Both the position numbers and the translations under genes were made by a program. Source: Solirubrobacteraceae bacterium (lineage in GTDB: Bacteria; Actinomycetota; Thermoleophilia; Solirubrobacterales; Solirubrobacteraceae). From it: a DNA stretch of 64,000 nt. The DNA is taken from assembly GCA_030447275.1 (NCBI GenBank), contig JAUJPF010000008.1:1-64000 (forward strand), read 5' to 3'. How positions within the stretch are numbered: position 1 is the first letter of the stretch; every line of letters starts with the position of its first letter. Of this stretch, positions 57,547-64,000 are shown piece by piece. The notes below the pieces were generated by a model. That model saw nothing but the letters and a program-made list of their open reading frames with translations. It ran no database searches and was not told where the DNA came from.

Positions 57547-58993
57547 GGAAGCGCACCATCACCGCGCCGAGCATGGCCAAGTGCAACGCAAAGCTCGCGA
57601 ACACCAGCACCGACGCCACCACCGGCAGGACGCGCCGCGGCAGCCAGGACACGCCGACAGCCACGGCCGCGCCGAGCAGGACCAGGAACGGGATCAGGTA
57701 GCGGCCGGTCACCACCGGGTCCCCGGCGCCGCCGATGATGCTCCGGTACCCCGCGACGTGCAGCACCACGAGATACGTGACGAAGGCGACGACGAGCACG
57801 AGCAGGAGCGCGCGCGCCCGTGCCACGGTCCGCCAGCGCGCGACCAGCACGACGAGCAGCGCGAGCAGCCCGATCCGCGAGGCGGTGGCCATCGCGTCGA
57901 GGATCCATGGGTCGACCGCGCCGTCCAGGTTCGGCGCGATACCCCAGAACCGGTCGATGAAGACGTCACGGACGCTCCAGTCCGTACGCAGGTCCGTCTT
58001 CATGAACTCGAGCTTCGGCAGGTAGAACTGCCAGAGGTACGAGCCGAACTCCCGCGCTCGGTCGAAGTCGAGTGCGCGCCCGGTGGCGGTACGCAGGACG
58101 ACGAGCGTGCTCGCCGCGACGGCGCCCGCCGCCGCCACCCCCGCCGCCACCCGCGTCCGGATGCCGTGGGGCCGGGTCGCGCGCCACCAGGCGATCGCGC
58201 CGGTCAGGGCCACCGGCAGCACGAGCGGCAGCCCGCGGCCGTGCGTGAGCCCGGCCGCGACCGTCACGGTGACCAGCGCGATCGTCCGCGCGCGCGTGGG
58301 GCCCCGGAGCAGGATCGCCGCCATGAGGGCGATCGCGACGCTCCATAGCGCCGTGACGAGCGCGTCCGCGTTGACCGACGACGTCGTCGTGATGAACTGC
58401 GCGTTGGTCGCCACGACGGCCGTCGCAAGGGTCTGGAGCGTCCGCCGCGGCCCGACGATCAGCCCGGTGAAGAGCCACGCGGCGACGATCACGGCGACGA
58501 TCAGCGGGATGTTCCAGAGCCGCAGGACATACAGCCGCGAGAAGACGTCGAGGCGCGACGTCGCCGCGTACGGCGCCGCCTGGTAGAGCGGGAAGCCCGG
58601 CGGGTTGAGCATCGTGGCCATGAAGTCGGTCTTCTTCTTCGCGTCCTTGCCGATCGCCGTCTCGACCTCCTCCCAGAACACCTCGTCCGGGTGGCGGTTG
58701 ACGTCCTTCATCGACGGGTTGCCCTCGCGCGCGCGGGCGTTGCTCTGGACCGTCGCGCTGCCGACCTCCGCCGACGCGCCGTGCGGCACGCCCGCGGGCT
58801 CCCCGTTCGTGTACCACGGGATCTCGCGCTGCTCGACCGTGCGCTGGACGTACGCGAAGTGCCCGACCTCGTCCGGTCCGTTCCAGGGCGGCTGGAGGGT
58901 CGCCCACGACAGGGAGAGGACGATCCCCACGGCGACGAGGAGGGCGAGCGGCAGGGGAACGGACGCGCGGACGTGACGGAGTCGGCGGCGCAC
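57539..58993 (-). CDS. DUF2142 family membrane protein
   Basis: A 484-aa polytopic protein with 10-12 helices. The first outer loop LQPPWNGPDEVGHFAYVQRT near residue 33 is the DUF2142 signature (PPDE..HF.Y), and ATMLNPPGFPLYQAAPYAAT near 127 precedes helix 2. VNADALVTALWSVAIALMAA near 210 is also typical. DUF2142 proteins are GT-C-like and occur in surface-polysaccharide loci, with presumed sugar transfer from lipid donors. GTG 58993 lies 8 nt behind TAGTCT (leaderless) and heads the three-gene minus operon ending with the protein at 54548. Confidence 0.85.
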   Translation of the reverse strand: MRRRLRHVRASVPLPLALLVAVGIVLSLSWATLQPPWNGPDEVGHFAYVQRTVEQREIPWYTNGEPAGVPHGASAEVGSATVQSNARAREGNPSMKDVNRHPDEVFWEEVETAIGKDAKKKTDFMATMLNPPGFPLYQAAPYAATSRLDVFSRLYVLRLWNIPLIVAVIVAAWLFTGLIVGPRRTLQTLATAVVATNAQFITTTSSVNADALVTALWSVAIALMAAILLRGPTRARTIALVTVTVAAGLTHGRGLPLVLPVALTGAIAWWRATRPHGIRTRVAAGVAAAGAVAASTLVVLRTATGRALDFDRAREFGSYLWQFYLPKLEFMKTDLRTDWSVRDVFIDRFWGIAPNLDGAVDPWILDAMATASRIGLLALLVVLVARWRTVARARALLLVLVVAFVTYLVVLHVAGYRSIIGGAGDPVVTGRYLIPFLVLLGAAVAVGVSWLPRRVLPVVASVLVFASFALHLAMLGAVMVRFHG

Positions 58994-59001
58994 GGCGAGT
59001 C

Positions 59002-59007
59002 AGACTA
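59002..59007 (-). promoter_or_regulatory. TANNNT -10 box of the DUF2142 operon (leaderless)
   Basis: TAGTCT on the minus strand is 8 nt before GTG 58993. It overlaps the last codons of the upstream GT2 gene. Confidence 0.48.
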
Positions 59008-60042
59008 GCGGCGGGGTCCGGCCTCACCGGCGGCGATCAGCGCGCGCCGGTAGAGCTCCAGGACGGCGCCGATCGCGCCCACCATCGGGGCCTGGACCAG
59101 CGGCGTGGCGAGCCGGGCGGTCATAGGCCGCAGCAGCTCCGCGTCGCTCGTCCGGCGGCGCGCCTGGACGCGCCGGCGCCACCGTGCGAGCGCGCGCCAC
59201 TCGCGCGCCACGTCACGCCACGCCTGCACCTTCTGCGGCCACCAACCGTCCCGCCGCGCGAGCAGCGCTATGCCCGCCTCGGCGGCGAGCAGCAGGGGGG
59301 CGAGCAGCAGCAGCGTCCGCGCCTCGTAGTTGGCGAGCACCGTCCACAGGCGGTTGTGCTCGAGGTAGAGCCACTTCTTGACGCCCTTGTCGAAGACGTA
59401 GTCGTGACGGACCACCGCCCGCGGCACGAAGCGCACGCGCCAGCCCGCCATGCGCGCGCGCCAGGCGATGTCCACGTCGTCGTGGTAGAGGAAGAACGCC
59501 GGGCAGTGCCCGCCCAGCTCGCGGAAGACGTCGGTCCGCATCATCAACGCCGCGCCGGAGACGGCGGCGACGTCGCGCGGTGGCCCGTCCTCCCGCGGCT
59601 CGAGGTAGCGCCCCGACCAGGACAGCCCGGCGACGTGGACCGGGTTGTCGCCCGCGTTCACCGTCCCGTCGGGCAGCAGCACCTGGGCGCCGGCGATGGC
59701 GACGTCCTCGCCGGCCGCCTCGAGCAGCCGCTCGAGGCGCTCGGCGTCGGCGCGCGCGTCCGGGTTCAGGAACAGCATCCACCGCTGGGACGCGTGAGGG
59801 GCGACGAAGTTGCACGCCTGCGGATAGCCGAGGTTGCGCCCGGGACGCAGCACGCGGACTCCGAGCCCTTCGGCCTCGAAGCGCGAGCCGATGACGGACT
59901 CTGGATGGTTGTCGACGACGAGCACCTCATCCGGCGGCCGCGTCTGCGCGAGGAGGCTGTCGACGGTGCCCCGCACCGTGTCGGGCTCCTCGAACGAGCA
60001 GACGACCACCGCCGACACCGGCGCGGTGGGCGAGCCCGTCAT
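59005..60042 (-). CDS. glycosyltransferase family 2 protein (rhamnosyltransferase-like)
   Basis: A 345-aa GT-A transferase. VSAVVVCSFEEPDTVRGTVD opens the fold; VLVVDNHPESVIG, NLGYPQACNFVAP, and LFLNPDARADAERL near 92 hold the nucleotide-binding Asp. VSGAALMMRTDVFRELGG near 165 and FFLYHDDVDIAWRARMAGWR near 187 carry the DD catalytic motif. A C-terminal part with a hydrophobic helix (LLLLAPLLLAAEAGIALLAR) and an Arg-rich region suggests membrane contact. It is the third of three tandem GT2 genes; ATG 60042 overlaps the preceding stop (ATGA). Confidence 0.87.
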   Translation of the reverse strand: MTGSPTAPVSAVVVCSFEEPDTVRGTVDSLLAQTRPPDEVLVVDNHPESVIGSRFEAEGLGVRVLRPGRNLGYPQACNFVAPHASQRWMLFLNPDARADAERLERLLEAAGEDVAIAGAQVLLPDGTVNAGDNPVHVAGLSWSGRYLEPREDGPPRDVAAVSGAALMMRTDVFRELGGHCPAFFLYHDDVDIAWRARMAGWRVRFVPRAVVRHDYVFDKGVKKWLYLEHNRLWTVLANYEARTLLLLAPLLLAAEAGIALLARRDGWWPQKVQAWRDVAREWRALARWRRRVQARRRTSDAELLRPMTARLATPLVQAPMVGAIGAVLELYRRALIAAGEAGPRR

Positions 60043-61005
60043 CCCAAGCGCCCGGTCACCCGGCCGACCGCCCGTGTGAAGGCCATCGAGTACGCGCCGG
60101 CGCCATGACCCATCCGCGCCCGCAGCTCCCGCGCGCCGACGCGACGCGAGCGCTGGACCGCGCGGCGCTCGCGGAGCACGCGGGGGATCCCGGCGATCGC
60201 GTCGCGCTTGGCGGCGAGGGTCACGCGAGCGCGGCCGCGCATCGAGAACCACGCGGCCATGAGGACGTTCACCGCGAGGTGCTGCGGCAGGTAGAGCAGC
60301 AGCAGCGGCAGCGGCATCCCCTTCACCCACAGCCAGATCATGTTGCGCTGCGTGTGGTAGACGGTGTATTCGCTCTCCACACCCGTCGTCGCCGAGCCGA
60401 CGTGGTGGACGACCGAGTTGGCGACGTACAGGCAGCGCCGGCCGGTGAGCTGCATCCGCAGCCCGAGGTCGGTGTCCTCGAGGTAGCCGAAGAACCGCTC
60501 GTCGAAGCCGCCCATCTCGAGGAACGCGTCGCGGCGGTACATGGCGGCCCCGCCGCAGGCCGAGAACACCTCGGCGGTCTCGAGCGCGTGCGGGGCGCCG
60601 TCGAGCGGGCGCCCGTGGTCGCGCCGCCACGCGAGGCCGCTGACGTGCAGGACGTCGCCCGCCCCGTCGAGCTCGCCCGTCGGGATGATCCCGCGCGGCC
60701 GCGACCAGCGCCTCGAGCCACCGCGGCTCGGGGTACGCGTCGGCGTTGAGCAGCACGACGAGGTCGCAGTCGGCCGCCGCGCGCACGCCGACGTTGTTCG
60801 CGACCGCGAACCCGACGTTCCGGCCGAGACGGACCACCTCGACCTCCCCGAAGCGCTCCTCGATCGCGTCCGGCGAGCCGTCGGTGCTGTCGTTGTCCAT
60901 GACGAGGACGCGATCCGGGCGCCGCGTCTGCTCGCGCAGCAGGCCGAGCGTCTTGAACAGGAAGTCGCCCTCGTTCGTGTCGACGAGGATCACCGCGACC
61001 TTCAC
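60039..61005 (-). pseudogene. glycosyltransferase family 2 protein with internal deletion and frameshift
   Basis: GTG 61005 starts VKVAVILVDTNEGDFLFKTL, and the N-terminal half reads normally to LEALVAAARDHPD near 60683. The rest (GELDGAGDVLHVSGLAWRRD ... EDTDLGLRMQLTGRRCLYVA) continues in another frame to the stop at 60039. Aligned by eye with the intact neighbour at 61002, about 15 codons between AAR..PE and LLDGAGD are missing, so a deletion of about 44 nt at 60675-60685 removed the segment and shifted the frame. Both halves still carry their motifs (NADAYPEP; EDTD). The shared stop/start overlaps with both neighbours remain. Confidence 0.75.
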
Positions 61006-62015
61006 CGGCGCGTCACCCTGTCGAGCAATGCGGGCAGCCGCGTCGGCGCGGCGCCGACCGCCATCGCGCGCCGCAGCGCGAGCGCACCGACGCGCCGGCG
61101 CGCCTGCACCTGCCGGCGCTGCCGCAACACCCGTGGGAGCCCGAGCATCGCGTCGCGCTTGGCCCGCAGCACCACCGCGCCGCGGTCGCGACGCGCCCAC
61201 GCAAGCGCCGTCCAGGCGTTCGCGAGCACGTGCTGCGGCAGGTACAGCAGCGCGAGCGGCCACGGCATGTTCTTCACCCAGGTCCACACCATGTTGCGCT
61301 GCTGGTGGTAGACGGTGAAGTCGCTCCCGGCCCCGGTGGTCGCGGAGCCGACGTGGTGCACCACCGAGCCCGGGACGTAGAGGCAACGCTGCCCGTCGAG
61401 GCGCAGCCGGAAGCCGAGGTCGGTGTCCTCGAAGTACGCGAAGAACTCCTCGTCGAAGCCGCCGTTGGCGACGTAGGCGTCGCGCCGGTACATCGCCGCG
61501 CCGCCGCACGCGGCGAAGACCTCCTCCTCCTCGAGCGCGTCCTGCGTCTCGGTGAGCCCGCGGCCGTGGTCGCGCCGCCAGGCGAGCCCGCTGACGTGGT
61601 AGAGGTCGCCGGCGCCGTCGAGCAGCTCGGGCTCGTCCGCCTGCATCATCCGGCTCGAGAACGAGGCGAACTCGGGACGGCGTCGGGCGGCGTCGAGCAA
61701 CCCCTCGAGCCACCGCGGCGCCGGATACGCGTCGGCGTTGAGGAGCGCGACCCAGCCGCAGTCCTCGGCCGCCCGCACCCCGGCGTTGTTCGCGCGCGCG
61801 AACCCCGCGTTGCGCCCGAGGCGCAGGACCTCGACCTCGGTGAACCGAGCCTCGATGGCGTCGGGAGAGCCGTCGCTGCTCGCGTTGTCGACGACAAGGA
61901 TGCGGTCGGGACGGCGCGTCTGCTCGCGGAGCAGCCCGAGCGTCCGCTCGAAGAAGTGGCCCTGGTTGTAATCGACCATCACGATGGCGACGCGCTCGTC
62001 GGCTCCCCTGCGCAC
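61002..62015 (-). CDS. glycosyltransferase family 2 protein (rhamnosyltransferase-like)
   Basis: A 337-aa GT-A transferase, head of the GT2 trio. VAIVMVDYNQGHFFERTLGL, ILVVDNASSDGSPDAIEARF and NAGFARANNAGVRAA are the WbbL-type opening; VALLNADAYPAPRWLEGLLD near 97 binds the nucleotide sugar. FAACGGAAMYRRDAYVANGG near 180 and FEDTDLGFRLRLDGQRCLYV near 207 carry the catalytic Asp. A C-terminal amphipathic region (WPLALLYLPQHVLANAW) may touch the membrane. GTG 62015 is 6 nt behind TACCCT. It is the intact paralog of the broken gene at 60039. Confidence 0.87.
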   Translation of the reverse strand: MRRGADERVAIVMVDYNQGHFFERTLGLLREQTRRPDRILVVDNASSDGSPDAIEARFTEVEVLRLGRNAGFARANNAGVRAAEDCGWVALLNADAYPAPRWLEGLLDAARRRPEFASFSSRMMQADEPELLDGAGDLYHVSGLAWRRDHGRGLTETQDALEEEEVFAACGGAAMYRRDAYVANGGFDEEFFAYFEDTDLGFRLRLDGQRCLYVPGSVVHHVGSATTGAGSDFTVYHQQRNMVWTWVKNMPWPLALLYLPQHVLANAWTALAWARRDRGAVVLRAKRDAMLGLPRVLRQRRQVQARRRVGALALRRAMAVGAAPTRLPALLDRVTRR

Positions 62016-62021
62016 GCGGCG

Positions 62022-62041
62022 AGGGTACTGGCCTCTACTCT
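62022..62041. promoter_or_regulatory. divergent leaderless promoter pair
   Basis: TACCCT on the minus strand (62027-62022) is 6 nt from GTG 62015; TACTCT on the plus strand (62036-62041) is 7 nt from GTG 62049. Both starts are fixed by these boxes, 33 nt apart. Confidence 0.57.
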
Positions 62042-62048
62042 CGTCGCC

Positions 62049-63362
62049 GTGCCCCGGCGCCGCGTCCTGGTCGTCTCGCCCGTCCCGGTCGGACGGAGCA
62101 TGGCCGGCCCGGGATTGCGGGCCTACGAGATCGGCCGCGTCCTGCGCGACGCCGCCGATGCGGAAGTCACGATCGCCGGCGTCGCGCCCGATTCGGGCGG
62201 CGACCTCGGCCTGCCCCGACTGACGTACACGCACCAGGACCCATCGCCGCTGCGCAACGCGATCAGAGCGGCCGACGCGATCGTCGCGCCGCCGCCGACG
62301 CCGATGATGGCCGCGCTGCTGCGGCGGTCGCGCGCCCGGCTGATCTTCGACCTCTGTACCCCGGACGCCCTGGAAGGGCTCGAGCAGTACCGCGGCTCGC
62401 ATGCAGCCTACCGCCGTCTCATGACCGTGCTGAGCGTGGACCGGCTCGGCGAGGCGCTGCGCCTCGGCCATCACTTCGTCTGCGCGGGCGAGCGCCAGCG
62501 CGATCTCTGGCTCGGCGCGATGCTCGGCCAGCACCTGATCCGGCCCGACGTGCGCTACGACGCGGATCCGACCTACCGATCGGTGATCGATGTAGTGCCC
62601 TTCGGGCTTCCCGCCGAACCGGCGGAGCGTGCCGGCGCTGGGGGCCCGCGGACGCGCTGGCGACTGCCCGACGAGGCGGAGGTCGTCCTGTGGAACGCGG
62701 GCATCTGGAACTGGTTCGACGCGCCGACGGCCATTCGCGCGGTGGCCGCGCTCGCGCAACGGCGCCCGCAGGTGCGGCTCGTGTTCATGGCCACGGGCCA
62801 CGATGCGGCAGCGACGGAGGCCCGCCTCGTCGCGCGCGAGCTCGGCGCGCTGGACCGCATCGTCTTCTTCAACGACGGCTGGGTCCCCTATGGCGAGCGG
62901 GCTGACTGGCTGCTCGACGCCCAGTGCGCGATCTCGACGCACGTCGAGCACCTCGAGACGCGCTTCGCCGTGCGCACACGGGCCGCCGACTGCTTCTGGG
63001 CGCGCCTGCCGATCGTCTGCACCCGGGGCGACGAGCTGGCGGACCGCGTCGCGCGCGACGAGCTGGGCGCGACCGCCCCGCCCCGCGACCCGGCCGCGGT
63101 CGCCGACGCGCTCTTCGCCGTCCTGGAGCGCGGCAAGGAGAGCTACGCGCCGCGGCTGGACGCAGCCGCCGAGCGCCTGACCTGGGAGCGGGCGGCCGAG
63201 CCGCTCGTGCGGTACGTCACCGCGGACGAGCGCCCGTCACGCCCGGGCGAGCGGCCGTTGGTCGCGCCGCGTCCGGTCGTCCCTTCGGTTCGCGGCCTCG
63301 CGTACCGTGGCATCCGTAACGCGCTCAACGCCGCGGGCCTCCGCCGGTGGCCGAGCGCGTAG
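62049..63362 (+). CDS. glycosyltransferase family 4 protein
   Basis: A 437-aa GT-B transferase. VLVVSPVPVGRSMAGPGLRA starts the acceptor domain, followed by ADAIVAPPPTPMMAALLRRS and LIFDLCTPDALEGLEQYRGS near 97-120. In the donor half VLWNAGIWNWFDAPTAIRAV near 218 and CAISTHVEHLETRFAVRTRA near 296 are seen, with FWARLPIVCTRGDELAD near 318. This set is typical of a GT4 subgroup found in actinobacterial glycan loci. GTG 62049 is leaderless. The last 16 nt overlap the flippase start, so the two genes form an operon. Confidence 0.83.
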   Translation: MPRRRVLVVSPVPVGRSMAGPGLRAYEIGRVLRDAADAEVTIAGVAPDSGGDLGLPRLTYTHQDPSPLRNAIRAADAIVAPPPTPMMAALLRRSRARLIFDLCTPDALEGLEQYRGSHAAYRRLMTVLSVDRLGEALRLGHHFVCAGERQRDLWLGAMLGQHLIRPDVRYDADPTYRSVIDVVPFGLPAEPAERAGAGGPRTRWRLPDEAEVVLWNAGIWNWFDAPTAIRAVAALAQRRPQVRLVFMATGHDAAATEARLVARELGALDRIVFFNDGWVPYGERADWLLDAQCAISTHVEHLETRFAVRTRAADCFWARLPIVCTRGDELADRVARDELGATAPPRDPAAVADALFAVLERGKESYAPRLDAAAERLTWERAAEPLVRYVTADERPSRPGERPLVAPRPVVPSVRGLAYRGIRNALNAAGLRRWPSA

Positions 63363-64000
63363 CGGGCACCCCGCCCGCGCAGACGCGGGGCGGGCTGAGC
63401 CGCAACGTGGTCGCCAGTCTCGCCAGCGCGTGCTTCCAGATCGCCGCCGCGCTCGTGGTCATCCCGTTGATCGTCGACGCCGTGGGCAAGGCCGGCCTGG
63501 GCGTGTGGACGCTCGGCCAGGCGGTGCTCCTGTATGTCGTCACCGCGGAGGCCGGGATCGGGCCGTCCGTCCAGCGGTTCGTCGCCGTGGCGCGCGGCGG
63601 CAGCGACGACGAACGCGTCGTCCGGCTGTGGTGGTCGACGGTGCTGCTGTACGTCGTGGGCGGGGCGGTGGGGGCGGCGCTCGTGGCAGCGCTTGCGGTA
63701 CCGCTCACGCGGCTGTTCAACATCCCCGCCGAGTTGGAGAGCCAGGCCGTCGACATGTTCCGGCTCATCGGCATCGTGATCGCGCTGGGCCTCCTCGCGG
63801 CCGCTGCCGCGAATGTGCTGCAGGGCCTCGAGCGGTTCGTGATCGTCTCGCTGAGCAGCGCGGCCGGCTCGGCGACCTTCATCGTGGCCGTCGCGGTCGG
63901 GCTCTCCGAGGACGGCGACCTCGTGACGCTCGCGTGGGCGGCGCTGTGGCAGCAGTTGGTGATGCTCGTTCTCCGACTCGGCGCGCTGGCGACCTTCTTG
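63347..64000 (+). CDS. polysaccharide flippase, MOP/Wzx superfamily (partial, runs off the window)
   Basis: The first 218 codons are present. After a polar leader (VAERVAGTPPAQTRGGLSRN) hydrophobic helices begin: VVASLASACFQIAAALVVIP, GLGVWTLGQAVLLYVVTAEA, GIGPSVQRFVAVARGGSDDE and the pair near 95-115 and 140-160 (LIGIVIALGLLAAAAANVLQ). 'GLGVWTL..A...Y....D.G' is the usual start of Wzx-type lipid-linked-glycan flippases. GTG 63347 overlaps the glycosyltransferase end by 16 nt. It would be the second flippase of the window, besides the one at 6213. Confidence 0.82.
   Translation, partial: MAERVAGTPPAQTRGGLSRNVVASLASACFQIAAALVVIPLIVDAVGKAGLGVWTLGQAVLLYVVTAEAGIGPSVQRFVAVARGGSDDERVVRLWWSTVLLYVVGGAVGAALVAALAVPLTRLFNIPAELESQAVDMFRLIGIVIALGLLAAAAANVLQGLERFVIVSLSSAAGSATFIVAVAVGLSEDGDLVTLAWAALWQQLVMLVLRLGALATFL

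Noticed and set aside
1-64000. tRNA, rRNA, CRISPR arrays, transposases, integrase and attachment sites
   Set aside because: None was found on reading both strands: no transposase motifs, no regularly spaced repeats and no tRNA-like cloverleaf ends in the short intergenic gaps.

Overview
The window is very GC-rich, gene-dense bacterial DNA with almost every third codon position G or C, frequent GTG starts and many 1-17 nt start/stop overlaps. Protein content (fused aerobic-type indolepyruvate ferredoxin oxidoreductase, CPA1 antiporter next to a DsbA gene, secreted proteins with a Cys-bounded basic beta tail, many surface-glycan genes) fits a Gram-positive actinobacterium, most likely the Thermoleophilia/Solirubrobacterales group. 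That placement is inference from protein style, not from a marker gene. No rRNA, tRNA, CRISPR array or insertion sequence was seen, and there is no gene-free stretch above 300 bases. The longest gap, 5949-6212, is C-rich and shows nothing recognisable.

Layout. 1-5.9 kb: end of an amino-acid ABC permease, a berberine-bridge-type oxidase remnant, a GntR/FCD regulator, a 1192-aa indolepyruvate oxidoreductase behind a palindromic operator, an SDR oxidoreductase and a frameshifted YciI gene. 6.2-19.4 kb: first surface-glycan block (Wzx-like flippase, CmcI- and TylF-type methyltransferases, GT8, GT2, GT4 and polytopic glycosyltransferases, a FAD oxidoreductase, a sugar epimerase). 19.4-27.8 kb: methyltransferase, phytoene-desaturase-like oxidoreductase, MurB, GT87-type membrane transferase, secreted GH3 beta-glucosidase, two small proteins, ADP-ribosylglycohydrolase. 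27.8-31.5 kb: ferric-iron-type ABC importer whose binding protein is frameshifted. 31.4-34.5 kb: cupin, lipoprotein, and a lon gene broken at its catalytic serine. 34.7-36.8 kb: three secreted proteins led by a lysyl-oxidase-like copper protein. 36.7-41.7 kb: DsbA-like protein, Na+/H+ antiporter, GGDEF-EAL protein, heme A synthase. 41.8-64 kb: second, larger surface-glycan block with a Wzt/Wzm ABC exporter, RmlC and RmlD, an extended-SDR epimerase, many glycosyltransferases, methyltransferase, acyltransferase, DUF2142 and GT-C membrane proteins, three tandem GT2 genes (one broken) and the start of a second flippase.

How the genes fit together. The two glycan blocks carry sugar-nucleotide tailoring, glycosyl transfer on both sides of the membrane, methyl/acyl decoration and two export routes (flippase and ABC-2). 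RmlA and RmlB are not in the window.

Two patterns run through the window. First, operon heads, often divergent pairs, carry a TANNNT box 6-10 nt before the start codon, which points to leaderless transcripts and fixes many starts, including a probable ATC start at 13327. Second, at least five genes have apparent frame breaks (yciI, iron-binding protein, lon, one GT2, one GT-C). Whether these are real decay or assembly errors cannot be decided from the sequence alone.
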